From the NCBI GenBank assembly GCA_038380435.1, contig JAWZYU010000011.1:73281501-73345500 (forward strand): a stretch of 64,000 nucleotides of DNA, read 5' to 3'. Each line of letters begins with the position of its first letter. Position 1 is the first letter of the stretch. The stretch is from Ryuthela nishihirai. Taxonomy: Eukaryota > Arthropoda > Arachnida > Araneae > Heptathelidae. Made by a program: the position numbers and the translations under genes. The notes beneath the pieces are model-generated. The model was not told the DNA's origin, made no database searches, and saw only the letters and a list, made by a program, of their open reading frames with translations. Of this stretch, positions 1 to 12,139 are shown piece by piece.

Positions 1-1381
1 GATGTATGTTTGTTTCCTAAGTCACCCTGTTCTTTCTCTATTAGCAACAGATCTAGTTTCAGATGTCTTTTTAATGTTTCCGAAACAGTAAGAAGTCCAT
101 GTGACTCTTTAGTAGTGACTTGATACAAAGAATAGCCTTCATTAGATATATTATTTTATATTTGCTGATTATGAGTGAAAAATGAAGACCTACCTATAAC
201 TGTTCTTTATTAAGACTGTACAAAATGTTAGATGCAATATACAATTTCCCCATGCCCACAAATTAAATTTTAAAATGCATTGAAACATATACCAAAAATT
301 CCAATTTTCTGGCTTTTGCAATTGCAGTAGTTACCTGCAAATGGTTGGCAAACAGAGCACTTCATTGGTTGCATTGAGAACCTATTGAATCCTAGTACTT
401 TGTTTGTAGCTTATTTTTTTTTCAAAATATATATGAAATATTTAAAATGTCTGAAAATAGACAAAAGATTTGAAATCAGTGCCCAGATTCATTAGTATTA
501 TTGATGAACTAATATTCTGTATTACTTATATCTTTAATATTATCACTTTCATCATTAGATACATCTCTTTCTGTATCTTCACTATTTGAAACAGTATTTA
601 CAAACTACTTAATTCCTTCAATATCAAAGCATAAATATTTCTAGACACAATACTGAACCTCTCCTCTAGGTATGTAGTAATTACATAACAAAAGTATTAC
701 ACATGCATTAGATTATGATGGTACTGGGAATTCCAATAGACTATGTGTCTTCATTCTTTGTAAAAAATGTATAGATCTATGTGTATGAAGATTAGAAAAT
801 ATGGCAATTTTCTCTGGTCATAGCAATATTGCAACCAGAGCTCATCAAACAATGTAATGGTGAAACCAAGGTACAACCATAATTCATCAAAGGAATTGAG
901 TGGGTTAAACATCAAATAAAGGGCTAAAGAACAGATAGTGCTTGTCTTACTGCAGTATGTTTGACTGTGACCTGTCCTTATTTTGAAAGCAGAAATATTA
1001 GCTTGATATTAACAGTATGCTCTAACCATGCATATTTCTATGTGTAAAATTAAGACTTGTTTCCTATGTTTCACAGGTTTCATAATATATTGGTTATATG
1101 AATTATTTTACAGAAAATTTAAAATTCTTAACTTAAGGCATTGCAGATGATATGACTAATATCTCAGTATGGAAAACTCCACATTCTCAGAATCTGGGTT
1201 GCCAAAAAACCTTCTTTCTGAGGGATATATGTGTAAATTGTAACAAAAATTAAAAGTGTTATAAGTAGAGACAAAGCCATAAGTTCCATATTACATTAGC
1301 TGGGACTATAAAAAAAATTAGAATTTCTAAGATTTTACTTTAATTCCTACATTTTATAATCACAGTATTTTTTTACAACAG
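1..1381 (+). other. Partial intron upstream of first visible ATP8A exon
   Basis: AT-rich sequence ending in a pyrimidine-rich acceptor (tttttttacaacag) at 1381. I found no coding similarity here, including the residues that should precede exon a. No recognisable transposon is visible. Confidence 0.6.
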
Positions 1382-1434
1382 GTTTAAGGACATTATGTTG
1401 TGCTGTTGCTGAAATTTCTCCTGAGCTTTATGAT
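1382..1434 (+). CDS. ATP8A: ATP8A-class phospholipid flippase, internal exon a
   Basis: This 53-nt exon encodes (G)LRTLCCAVAEISPELYD. It is bounded by an acceptor AG at 1380-1381 and a consensus donor GTAAGT at 1435-1440. It begins with the last two bases of a glycine codon (intron phase 1) and ends in phase 0. GLRTLC followed by an acidic/aromatic stretch is the segment of the cytoplasmic nucleotide-binding domain found in P4-ATPases shortly before the GATAIEDKLQ motif. P4-ATPases are membrane proteins that flip phosphatidylserine and phosphatidylethanolamine to the cytosolic leaflet, using a phospho-aspartate intermediate and a CDC50 subunit (family knowledge). The next three exons continue the same reading in correct order and phase, which is the main support for the call. 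Confidence 0.88.
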
Positions 1435-1740
1435 GTAAGTTATTTTTTTCTTTTAATTGCTATAACATTTTCTATGAAACTTAGAAAGTTTCAAGAGTTT
1501 TCTGGTGTAGATTTCATACTAATATATCAAAAAGTTAATAGATTAATTATGAAATACTGTGTTCTATCATCAATTTCTATTTTATCTTTCTCATGAATAA
1601 TTGAATTCAATAAGAGCTAAACATTGTGCAACTTATAGTTTATTGTAACTTTCATGCACAAGGAAAAGCATCCTCAAGATTCTACAGTGCCAGACAAAAA
1701 AAAGCATTGGATAAATCCTATATTATCCCATGGTGAGCCA

Positions 1741-2298
1741 ATTTAGAAATTCAATATCTTGAAGAATAAACATTTTTATGAGAATAAAACTAAGATAATT
1801 TTAAGTCAAGAAAAGTACAAATTAGAAACTTGGTTTCTTGAAGAATAAACTTTTTGTTGGAATGAGACTGATGGTAAATTAAAGATTTAGATCAAGTCTA
1901 TATAGATCTTGAATTTCAGCAATATTTGTTTGGTATTTAAAGAGTTATGACAACTGGAATATATTACCAGCAATATTATTAATTATTGTAGATATATCCT
2001 TTAAAGTTTTTTCAAAATTGGCAAAAATTGAAAGAATTATTAAACAATTTTTTTTCAATTATTTTAATAAACAGTTTGATATAACAATTTTTACCTGTGT
2101 TTCAATTAGGTTTTGAGATAAATTCTTAAGACTGCCAACTTTTTCCATAATTATTCTAGCTATCATTACACTTTGTAAATACTGAATGAATATATCTTAA
2201 ATTTAAAATTTGTATATACTTGATTTAGATCTTTAATTTATCTTCAGTCTCATTCATGTACAAAGTTTATTCTTCAAGCTATTGAGTTTCTAATTTTG
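1741..2298. repeat. Short inverted repeat in intron
   Basis: Two arms of about 80 bp, 1819-1896 and 2219-2298, are imperfect reverse complements; the shared core is ttgaagaataaac followed by gaatgagactga. A second, weaker direct copy of the left arm lies at 1741-1800. The spacer is about 320 bp. No ORF is associated. This may be the ends of a small non-autonomous DNA transposon, but no target duplication was established. Confidence 0.5.
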
Positions 2299-3646
2299 CT
2301 TTCCATTGTCATGACATGGGACTTTTCTATATCTTTGTATAGGTACTGTATATAGATATATCTTTTAATTTTATATATTTCATCCATATTTAACATTGAG
2401 GTTAAATAAAATAATGATAAATTATCCCTAAAGCAGCTGCTTGACTCTGAAAGAAGCCTGTAAATATAATATGTTGTAGAAAAGATGTTTGAAGGCAAGA
2501 CCTCAACAGAAATTTGAGCAGCATAGATTTTATTGCTATTTAAAATGCTAGACTACTCAAAAATTTTAAATGTTATTTATAATTTTTTTTTATCATTTCA
2601 AATGCTCTGCATCTGTCCTCACATACAAGCATTTTTTTTCTTTTATTTCACATCCTAATTAAATAATTCCAAGAACAAAAAGTTTGTGATTATGGATTTA
2701 TGCAAACCAACTGCAAAATATATTCATTGGCTACTGAAATATGAATTCCACAACAGAGCCTTAGGATTTCTTATAATCTTAAGACTAACCCTGTGGTGCC
2801 TAAACAATTTCTGAAATGTCCCAAATAATTCCTCAATAGATATATCATAAGCCTCGAATCTATATCAGAAAAAAATGTTTAATGTTTAAATGATGTGAAT
2901 TATGAATTGTTTGCCTCATTAAACACAGTGATTGATCTCATTCATTTTTAATCTTTAGTAGTTGAAATGCCAATTTGTATGCTTCTGTCTTGCGACAGTT
3001 ATCTTACATTGTGTATCCATTTATAGAAAACTCGCAAATATAATTCTTTAAATTTCATAAAATTTTTATGATATTGAACTAAGTGAGTGTCACACATTGC
3101 AAGAAATTTTTTTTGGGTTTCTGAAATATCATGCCCTTTAATAAATTTCTTTAACACTTTTGCTGTGTGTGCCACATATAACCATAAGTCACGTCATGCC
3201 TTTTTTTAATGGTTAATGCATATATGTGCATGATTCTCCATTCCTCTGTGTGTCTGCTACATAAATTTGCTGTATACTTGGATGGGTGATGCCTTCTACT
3301 GGCAGCTGAGGAAAATAGAAAATAACACTGGTTCTCTTTACAAAAACAACAAAAAGAAGTGAAGCAGCACGATCATATGTCAGCTATGAAGAGTAGAATT
3401 GGATGAGCCTAGCACAATAAATTCCTTCTTCAGTGAACTTTTATTCTAAATTGGTTTCAAGGGATGTGTGCACAGCATGATCCAACACAAGAAATTGTGC
3501 ACAGATACAGTACAAGAGCAAATTTTATGTGTAGGGAATGCAAAGTAGGACTATATGAGTGACCATAGTTTGATGAGTATCACATAAAAATGAATTCATA
3601 AGGTGTTTTAAATTGTTAATTTCTGCACAGATGGTTGTATGTATAT
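2299..3646. other. Intronic sequence, nothing recognised
   Basis: AT-rich, with stops in all frames and no repeat or transposon signature that I can name. Confidence 0.5.
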
Positions 3647-3762
3647 ATATTGATGCTCAAAATTAAAGGATAATTGTATAAATTTGTGCATGACTCAAGT
3701 ACTTTTAATGGAATGCAATGAAATTTGGTAAAGAGGTTTATTATTAATTGCAAATGTCCCAT

Positions 3763-4463
3763 TTCCGGTTCCATATCTGGATTTCCGGCAGCGTTTTACG
3801 ATCGAGCTGCAGGCACAGTGGCAGAGATCTTGGTCAGAACAGCTTACAAACAAGCTCATTGAGATCAAACCTATCATCAAACCATGGCAGTCTTGTTACT
3901 GCAGGAATCACAAGGAGGAAGTTGTACTTGTTCAGCTTTGCTTAGGTCATTTATTTCTTACTCATTCGTTTCTTCTACGGGTGGACGATGAACCTAAGTG
4001 CGAGTTTTGCGACACCATTTTAAAAATCAAACATATTTTAATTGAATGTCAATATTTTAACTTTGGAAGACATATGTTTTTTAGCTCTCATAATTTTACG
4101 TCCGAGCCCCTTACACTCGGACATCTTTTATCTGACCATTGTTGTTTTACCTCCATCTTTCAATTTTTATGATATACTGGTTATTTTACTCGCTTATAGT
4201 TTTCCTTCCCTATTTATTATTCTACATGTTTAACCCAGGTCGCTTACACCTGGGTTATTTTTATATTGAACATATTTATACATTTGTTTCTTGTTGTCAT
4301 CAACATTTCATTTTATTGTTTTACATTTTACTTCTTGCCTTTGTAATTTATTTTTAAAAATTGGTTGAGGGTACATGACTTTTATCTTTTATTTGGACAT
4401 ATGTTTGGCACATTATAGCCTTAGATGCTAATACGCCATTAAACCCAACACAACCAAACCAAA
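3763..4463 (+). mobile_element. LINE 3' fragment inserted in Tc1 element
   Basis: A 5'-truncated non-LTR retrotransposon tail. It is flanked by a perfect 12-bp target-site duplication, CAAATGTCCCAT, at 3751-3762 and 4464-4475. The + strand encodes a degraded C-terminal domain with CEFC-x7-H-x4-C (near 3995-4050, residues CEFCDTILKIKHILIEC), the cysteine/histidine cluster typical of the region after RNase H in I/Jockey/R1-group LINEs. The 3' end is an A/C-rich tail (aaacccaacacaaccaaacc) rather than pure poly(A). There is no intact ORF, so this is a dead-on-arrival insertion. The exact clade is uncertain. Confidence 0.8.
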
Positions 4464-4475
4464 CAAATGTCCCAT

Positions 4476-4690
4476 GGCTGAGTGTTTATCATGCTTTACT
4501 GTTGGCTACTGATCTGAGGAACCTGGGTTCGAGCCCCAGATAAGGCATGGACGTTAGTGTTGTTTTTCTGCTGAGGTCCCGCCATCCTCACAGACCTTCT
4601 ACTATGGCATATAAACTGACAGGCTCCTGTCAGACCTCTGTGGCAAGCAGCTGCTTGAGGAGGTATTTATTTTTTTATAAATCAAGCAGA
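4476..4690 (+). repeat. tRNA-derived SINE (family C)
   Basis: The sequence carries a tRNA-like box A region near 4477 (ggctgagtg) and a clear box B, ggttcgagcccc, near 4527-4538. A non-tRNA body follows with the self-complementary phrase gacaggctcctgtcagacc near 4617 and a T-rich end near 4665. The body end recurs inverted at 38536-38600. It lies next to the right target duplication of the LINE fragment, within the 3' flank of the Tc1 transposase. It is not a functional tRNA gene: no acceptor pairing is evident. Confidence 0.6.
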
Positions 4691-4756
4691 AGAAATCAAT
4701 CCAAAGTGAATACACGGTATTCTATTGACATGAAGGAGCAGTCCATGGAACAATAC

Positions 4757-5808
4757 TTAAAATCTGTTACATATGACATGTGGTATGTTAATTGGAGTAT
4801 GATTGCCCTTGACAGCCATGCAGCTCAAACAACGATTCCTCATACTGTTTATGAGGGTATTGATGAGATCTTGAGGGATTAATGACCAATCCTCGACAAG
4901 TGCTGTTCTGAATTCATGGAGTGTTCTGGCAGGGGCTGGCAAGCTCCAATGTGTCTCCTAGAGCATCCCATACATGCTCAATGGGATTGAGTTCAGGAGA
5001 TATGGGTGGCCTCTCCATTTGGCGAATATCTTCCTTTTCAAGAAAATTATCAACCACGTGAGCTTGATGAGGGCAGGCATTATCGTCCATAAGAATAAAA
5101 TCTGGTCCGATGGCTCCCCAGAATGGTTCTTACATATGGGTTCAGGAACTCATTACTGCAGAGCAGTAACAGAGCCACTGGAAAAGATGTGGAGGTCTGT
5201 GTGCCCATTCATCATGATTCTTGCCCCAACCATTACGCCATGGCCACCAGAGTAGTCCCTTTCTCTGATGTTCGAGAGACTGTTGCAGGTCCCTGGTTCT
5301 CTCCAGATGTGAATACGTCGCGAATCAGTACATAATCTGAATCGTGATTCGTCTGTGAACATAACATGCACCCACTAATCTGGACTCCAAGTTAGACTGT
5401 TTTCTCCATGTTAGATGAGCTCGGCAGTCAGTGGGAGTTAGAGGGACATAAATAAAAGGTCTCCTGGCAAAAGGCATTGCTCACGAAGTTCCTGTAAACA
5501 GTATGTCTTGAATCCCTCATTCCTGTAGCTGCTACAAACTCCAAAGACAGTTGCCTAGCAGTCATCACTCTGTTCCATCTGGCAGTAAGACTCATATAGC
5601 AGTCATCTGCAGTAGTTGTAGCTCTGGAATGGCCTTGTTGGGGTTGACGACAAACATCCCTTGTCTGTTGAAACTGTCTCTAGAGTCTTGATAGGACATT
5701 TTGTGGAACATTTAATGCTCTGGAAACTTCTGTCTGGGACTGACCTACTTCCATTCTTCCAATCGCTCTCCACCACTGAAAATCATCTATACGATATCTT
5801 CAGGACAT
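4757..5808 (-). pseudogene. Tc1-family transposase, degenerate
   Basis: Reading the minus strand from the ATG at 5808, the N-terminal paired-like helix-turn-helix begins MSRRYRIDDFQWWRAIGRM. The catalytic-domain piece FTDESRFRL (5340-5365) holds the first catalytic Asp. Next come GGHGVMV-like sequence and a segment equivalent to SPELNPIEHVWDALG (near 4980-5000). The C-terminal part is LINTLINSMRNRCLS-like (4790-4850). The pieces fall in different frames with internal stops, so the protein is dead. It is the cut-and-paste transposase that would bind the TIRs of the enclosing 3647-6058 element (family knowledge: DD34E Tc1 group). Confidence 0.82.
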
Positions 5809-6058
5809 AATCAGCTCGACAAGCCACTGCAGGGAAAGCAAGAATTGCCTAGAGCAGCTACATGTTGTGAGTAAACTTGCACGTCTTTTTAACTCATTCC
5901 TAATTTGCTTATTCAGGCTTATGTGTGGCAACTGTAAATGCAGGATAGTTTTTCAAGTAGCGTATTTTCCATGTTCGCCCATTTTCAATGCATTCTTTTA
6001 CATATATCGACAGCTATATACATTTTTGTCGATTATCCTTTAATTTTGAGCAGCAGTG

Positions 6059-6389
6059 TATATTTGTACACAAGTGGTATTTTTATGTTTTCAAATTAGT
6101 TTCAATGACTAGCATGAAGATTTTAATAAAATGCTAACCCTTATTTGATATAAAGGTTGTTATTTTTTTCATTGAAATAAATTCACATGCACAGGAACCA
6201 CCATGTAAAAAAATCTACAGTGAAACTTCTTAAAACATTATTTCTAAACACGTAGAACAATGTGGCAATAGGAGATTTTGAGTTGGTGCAGTTTCTTATT
6301 TCAAGAATATAAAGCAACTTTCTAATAGCAAAATTTAATACTTGAGTAACCTTAACAGTAATTTTGACCATTTTCTAATTTTATAAATA
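6059..6389. other. Intronic spacer
   Basis: Nothing recognised between the Tc1 element and the foldback repeat. Confidence 0.5.
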
Positions 6390-8563
6390 AAATTTAATAT
6401 TACGCGATAATGCTGTTTTACATTAATAATTTACAATCTTTAAAATTATTAAAATGTCAAGTAGAGAGGAGTGCTTAACATTTAAAAAGGAATTACAGAG
6501 GACTGCCTGGTTGGCTTAACCATTCTGAAATTTCAATTTTTAATTAATACCTCATATTAAGATTCAATTCTATAAAAATCCTTTGGCCGTCAAAGGGAAA
6601 TCAGAGTGAAAGATACTTCAAAAAAAGGTATTTACTTTTTAAATTTTACTTTTTTACTTTTTTACTTTTTAAATTTTACTTTTTTCAAAAAAAGGTAATT
6701 CCTTTTTAAATGTTAACCACTCCTCTGTTGTTGTGCTTAACATTTAAAAATTGTGCTTACATGAGGCTGGTACAGCGGCATTGATTGACTCCACCAGATG
6801 GCATTATTGTTGATGCCATCTGGTATATTGCCGCTCTACCAGCCTCATGGACACTGGTAAATACCTTTTTTGAAGTATCTTTCACTCTGATTTTCCTTTG
6901 ATGGCCAAAGGATTTTTATAGAATTGAATCTTAATATGAGGTATTAATTAAAAATTGAAATTTCAGAATGGGTAAGCCAACCAGGCAGTCCTCTGTAATT
7001 CCTTTTTAAATGTTAAGCACTCCTCTGTTGTTGTGCTTAACATTTAAAAATTGTGCTTACATGAGGCTGGTACAGCGGCATTGATTGACTCCACCAGATG
7101 GCATTATTGTTGATGTTATATTAAATGCTACCATTTCCGTAAAACAAGCACAACATTTTTATTCAAGGTGTAGATAAGTCGTGTTCTTCTTTAATACAGT
7201 TCTATCACAATAAAGTTGTATCTCTTATGGATGCCATTGGTGGTATAGGCAGGCATCGCATACCGAAGCTGTTACACTACAGAGGATATTTTTCCCTTAA
7301 ACTGTTCCATTAATTGAAGAATACTGTTCCACTGAAGGGAGCAAACTAATTGTGCTTACACTGATTCACAATTCATAATTTCACTTTCCTCTTCACTTAA
7401 ACATCAAACTTTAAAGAAAACATTATTAAGACCCTTCAAAAAGTATAAAAACAAGCTTCAAAAACATGAGCAACGCATTTTGCCAGTCACAGACACATGG
7501 CATCTTCAGGCTCTCAGAGCTAGTAACGTGCCACCAGTTAAATACCCATCTCACTGTGTGTGTGTGTCAAATGACCAATTATTTAACCGGGCAGCATGTT
7601 ATTAGCTCTGAGAGCCTGAAGATGCCATGTGTCTGTGACTGGCGAAATGCATCGCTCATGTTTTGAAGCTTGTTTTTATAGCATTGTTTTAATACCTTTT
7701 GAAGGTTCTTAATTTTTCTTTAAAGTTTGATGTTTAAGTGAAGAGGAAAGTGCAATTATGAATTATGAATCAGTGTAAGCACAATTAATTTGCTCCCTTC
7801 TGTGGAACAGTATTCTTCAATTAATGGAACAGTTTAATGGAAAAATATCCTCTGTAGTGTAACAGCTTCGGTATGCTATGCCTGCCTATACCACCAATGG
7901 CATCCATAAGAGATAAAACTTTATTGTGATAGAACTGTATTAAAGAAGAACACGACTTATCTACACCTTGAATAAAAATGTTGTGCTTGTTTTACGGAAA
8001 TGGTAGCATTTGATATAACATCAACAATAACGCCATCTGGTGGATCAATCAATGCCGCTGTACCAGCCTCATGGACACTGGTAAATACCTTTTTTGAAGT
8101 ATCTTTCACTCTGATTTCCCTTTGATGGCCAAAGGATTTTTATAGAATTGAATCTTAATATGAGGTATTAAAAACTGTATTAAAGAAGAACACGACTTAT
8201 CTACACCTTGAATAAAAATGTTGTGCTTGTTTTACGGAAATGGTAGCATTTGATATAACATCAACAATAACGCTATCTGGTGGATCAATCAATGCCGCTG
8301 TACCAGCCTTATGGACACTGGTAAATACCTTTTTTGAAGTATCTTTCACTCTGATTTCCCTTTGATGGCCAAAGGATTTTTATAGAATTGAATCTTATAT
8401 GAGGTATTAATTAAAAATTGAAATTTCAGAATGGGTAAGCCAACCAGGCAGTCCTCTGTAATTCCTTTTTAAATGTTAAGCACTCCTCTCTACTTGACAT
8501 TTTAATAATTTTAAAGATTGTGAATTATTCATGTAAAACAGTATTATCGTGTAATATTAAATT
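6390..8563. repeat. Long foldback (inverted-repeat) element
   Basis: A 2.2 kb imperfect palindrome. The outer arms (about 6390-6640 and 8330-8563) are near-exact reverse complements sharing, for example, gtcaagtagagaggagtgc. The inner arms (about 7030-7550 and 7575-8090) are also reverse complements and meet at a short loop containing a (TG)n run near 7555-7567. Additional internal inverted units lie at 6757-6850. All ORFs are short and unrecognised. It resembles a non-autonomous foldback/MITE-type DNA element. No transposase and no clear target duplication were seen. Confidence 0.75.
7933..8411. repeat. 240-bp tandem duplication inside the foldback
   Basis: The block starting aactgtattaaagaagaa at 7933 repeats at 8173 with a period of 240 bp and only a few differences (for example acgcc versus acgct). 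It covers part of the right arm, so the arms are unequal in length. Confidence 0.85.
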
Positions 8564-10189
8564 TTACCAAATTAGCTGTGTTTATAATTATTTTAAATTT
8601 ATAAATAAAAATATAATCATGAGTAATATTTAAATTATTCATAATTGCTCCATACTAGGGACTCAATTTGTCTTGCCTTCTAGATTCTTCATCATATACT
8701 ATATTTGAATCAAATGTGAGCCTTATAGTACTTAAAGTTTTTGAGATATAAGCTAAAGTATGTAGAATGGCTATAGCAGTCAATTGGACTGTAAATAATA
8801 TATTTACAACAATTCCATTATTATCTTGAATATTATTCAATAAAATTTCTAAAGAAATTTAAAAGTGAAACACCGAGATCTTCTAATGGTTCTTTTTTGC
8901 AGTCATTAAGTGACTGAGAGAAGAAATGTGTAATGAATGTGTTTGGGAGGTCATCTGTAGAACTCTGCTCTGATGTCCACATTGAAAAGAGTTCCTCTGA
9001 TAAAATATTAATCATAACACAGAAGCAGATAAAATCTGTAGGAGCATGGACAAGCATTACTGTATTAGTGATGGCTGACATAAGTGAAAAAAAATTACTT
9101 GTAAACAATGAAAAAAAAACTTGTTTGAAAATGCAGTGATGGTGTTCATTTTAAAAAGAAAAGGAAATGCATTGGGATAAAGTCACAAATTTAAAATCTT
9201 ATTCTGTGTAAAATAAGCAATCATTTTTGCTGATATATCAAATATAAATTCATAAAATTACTTGAGTGTTCCATGGAAAGCTGGAATTTGCGAACATTTC
9301 AATTGTGTAGATCACATAGTTTATAGATGAAATGTAAAAGGGTGTTATTGAGTAATAAAAAGAAATAACTTCCCATAATCGCAGATGGCTGCGTTTAAAA
9401 GAGCAAAGTTTATTCAGAAGAATGGGCAAAATTACATTCTGGTTCATTTTTTTTTATTATTTAGTAAGGCATATTGTTATGGAATACAGGCTTTGTTTAT
9501 CACACTATATCTTTTCAGTTAATTATTATATATTTCTTTTACTTGCAAATATACATCAGACAAGCCTTTGCAAAACTTTGATGATTATTAAGTAGTTAAT
9601 ATGCACTTAACACATCACTGAAGTAATACTGATAAAATTTTTCAGTTGTGGATAACAACTTGTGGGTGCAGATAGAACTTTTGCTGTCTGCACAAGGCTG
9701 CACAAGGAAGTCACATGGGCAGAGGCTAACTGAGTCAAATGCTATTGAGTCATTTTATTGGAAGAGGTTCAGGGAGGGAAACTCAAAGAACAGTTAGCCA
9801 GAAGATAAGTGATGGGTATATTAGAAATGAAACAAGATTTATCTTACTTCGTAACACATGAATCTGACACCTCTTCTTTCAATCACATGATACCTTCATA
9901 TTGTAGTTGAAAATCTTTACACTTTGTAATGTTTTCTTTTATGGGTGTTTCTTTTTGTTGCTCTTCAAAAAATATTTTTCCCAATCCTTCGTGTGAATCA
10001 TCAGTTATTTTCTATAAAAATGAGATGCAGTGCTATATGATATGATGTATGGCAAAACAAACATGATAAATTTGGATTTAAATTTTGTTTGACTGTCGAT
10101 ATAAGTTGTTATTTTCTAAATGGTCTTTGTTACCTAGGGAAAGATGATGCATATCTAAATGATCTAAAGCTTGGTGAAAGAATTCTTCA
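8564..10189. other. Intronic sequence, nothing recognised
   Basis: AT-rich. ORFs up to 91 codons occur but none resembles a known domain. Confidence 0.5.
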
Positions 10190-10480
10190 GTAATAAATTA
10201 TCACAGGAAAACTTCATGTAGACACGAAATGCTTGAAATAATTAGCTGTCCTGACTGGGATTCGAACCCAGGTCTCCCAGAAGCATGCCGGGCATCTTAA
10301 CCACTGGACCATCAAGAGCTAACCATTTTTCCAACAAAGTGACATATAAGCATTTCTACAATTTTTTTGTTGATTCACCAGTGGCACCATCTGTTATCAG
10401 GAATTGAATAACAAAGTCACCACATTTGATGGTAGTAATATTTGTCATTCACACTTGCAGCATTATATAAATAATTCAAT
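10190..10480 (-). repeat. tRNA-like SINE (family B), minus copy
   Basis: On the minus strand the tRNA-like part spans about 10330 to 10246: box A-like ggtccagtggttaagatgcc, then box B ggttcgaatccc (near 10268). Upstream in element orientation (10335-10480) is a conserved leader containing ctgataacagatggtgccac. The same leader precedes different tRNA-like parts in the copies near 45650-45935 and 60180-60520, which supports a repeat family rather than a tRNA gene. Confidence 0.65.
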
Positions 10481-10484
10481 AATA

Positions 10485-10640
10485 AATTATTACAGGAAAA
10501 CGTCCTATAGACTAGAAACACGCAATGGTTTAGCAGTTAAGATGCCTGGCATGCTTCTGGGAGGCCTGGGTTCAAATCCCAGTCAGGACAACCAATTTTT
10601 TCAACTAATTATTGAAATTATTCATCATCCTACTGAACTG
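10485..10640 (+). repeat. tRNA-like SINE (family B), plus copy
   Basis: The + strand has atggtttagcagttaagatg (box A region, 10524-10543) and ggttcaaatccc (box B, about 10569-10580). This nearly repeats the tRNA-like part of the adjacent minus copy, so the two form an inverted pair about 180 bp apart. A box B change (tcg to tca) suggests it is inactive. Confidence 0.65.
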
Positions 10641-11125
10641 TATGTATGTCAGAATGAGCAGAAATATGACAATTGATCATTTTTTCCTTCCCTAAAGCTG
10701 GCAGAGGAATTAATAATAAAAAAACACCAGTTGGTATGATCATTCACAACAGAAAATAATTCCATCTTCAACTGCCAAACTGTACTCAACAACAGCCTGA
10801 ACTGTATTTAACAATTTTTTTTTTCGACATTTCAAACAACTTTCTATGTAGATGTAAACCAAGCAAAATTGTCTCAATACTCAGCAGATTCCAAGTATTT
10901 CTGTTGGCAGTGGTGCAAAAAACAACAATAACCAAAACTTTACTCTTCTACAAATTACTGTGCAAATTTTTGACTCAAATGTATAGAATATACTTGGTAA
11001 AAGCAAATTCAGGAAGATGGCCATTCAGGTAGGTTGTGATTTCATGTGTTTTTTTCAAAGATATTACAAGAATGAGACTGTTAAGAGAGACATCATTCCA
11101 CAGCTTGCTATAAAACTATGTAGTG
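10641..11125. other. Intronic sequence, nothing recognised
   Basis: No coding or repeat signature identified. Confidence 0.5.
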
Positions 11126-11607
11126 TTATCATCATCATCATCAAGCAGCCATGGGCTAGAGAGGTCCAAACAGACTGTGCAATTTAGTTATCCAAGCACA
11201 TCTGTCCTGAGCTACATCTGGCCATTGCACGCCAATTTTAACAAGGTCCTGTTTGACATTGTCTGCCCACCAATTCTAGGTATCCTCCCTCTTTCTGAGG
11301 CCTTTAGGCACACTGTTCATATCCCAATTAGCTAATCTATAATTATGCATACGGGCAACATGGTCGAACCAACAGAATCTCTCTCTGCACAATATGCTGC
11401 TCAAAGCAGGTTGCTGATTTCTTTGCCTAACCTCATCATCACTTACAAAGATGAACCGATACTGTTATCTTGTTTACAAAGTGTCCAAGTTTCACTACCA
11501 TAATTTACCTTGGAAAGAACCAAACTAGTATACAGCCTAATTTTATTCTTTAGGTATTTACCTATTTCTCTACACACTCCATAGATTCTTAAAAGTTCCA
11601 GCAGCAA
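11126..11607 (-). mobile_element. RTE-like LINE, 3' end fragment
   Basis: Minus-strand copy of the 3' terminus of the family described at 46497-49180. It begins at the 3' end with a short (ATC)n tail (11130-11142) and the terminal gcagccatgggct motif. It continues through the degraded C-terminal reading frame (LVLSKVNYGSETWTLCKQDN-like, near 11460-11540). It is 5'-truncated near 11607, with an internal deletion near 11440. It is not coding-competent. Confidence 0.85.
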
Positions 11608-11692
11608 CCTAAGTCTCAAATAGGTGTCATGATTGCAGATGAAGCCTCCATCCATCAAACATCCCCAGGCTCATGCACAAGATCCAAGACAA

Positions 11693-11728
11693 TTGGTATT
11701 TGTGGTCAAAAAAGACCACAAATACCAA
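11693..11728. repeat. Perfect 15-bp hairpin
   Basis: ttggtatttgtggtc, then six A residues, then its exact reverse complement. It lies in sequence with no recognised gene. Confidence 0.9.
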
Positions 11729-12139
11729 GTGTTGTTATCTGCTGGCTGTACCTGGGGAACATTTTGCAATTGCGTTTTCAACCACAATGCATTCAAAGAG
11801 AAAACTGGTAGCACTTAAATTGATTTCTGTATTGAATAGAATACTATAATGAATCTTATAGGAGGTGATCAAAAATTGAACTAGAAATCATTAATGGTTA
11901 AAAGTGAGGGATAGGGCAGCAGCATCCCTTCACAAAAATAGTTATTTTTACATTGTATCATTCATTTGTTATTTCTGAGGCTTAATTGTAGTTTTGCTCA
12001 TTATCCCAAAATAGTTTTATCACAAGTATATTACTGCAAAACGTTAAAATTAACCAAATATATCTTTTTTTATATAGTAATGTTTTATTAAAAATAATGT
12101 CGTTGTAATTAATACTGTGCAAATTATATTGAAATTTGA

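Larger units (their letters stand above)
3647..6058 (-). mobile_element. Tc1-type DNA transposon with nested insertions
   Basis: The terminal inverted repeats share the core gctcaaaattaaaggataat: left end from about 3651, and right end reading inward from 6058. The right end is followed by TA at 6059-6060, as expected for Tc1/mariner targets. The length is inflated by a LINE fragment (3763-4463) and a SINE (about 4476-4690). Without them the element is about 1.5 kb, normal for Tc1. The degenerate transposase is on the minus strand. The same TIR core bounds a second copy at 29931-31123, so this is a repeated family in the window. Confidence 0.8.

Noticed and set aside
1..1381. Preceding ATP8A exon (residues before GLRTLC)
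   Set aside because: No open segment with the expected residues and splice sites was seen.
4547..4882. 111-codon + strand ORF
   Set aside because: It crosses the SINE/Tc1 boundary and lies antisense to the Tc1 transposase; no independent support.
6856..8563. CRISPR-like array from repeated blocks
   Set aside because: The repeats are inverted and long, in a eukaryotic intron, with no regular spacers; they form a foldback element.
10246..10330. Minus-strand tRNA-like sequence as a true tRNA
   Set aside because: An inverted partner lies 180 bp away and the same leader and tail recur around different tRNA-like cores elsewhere, so it is a repeat.
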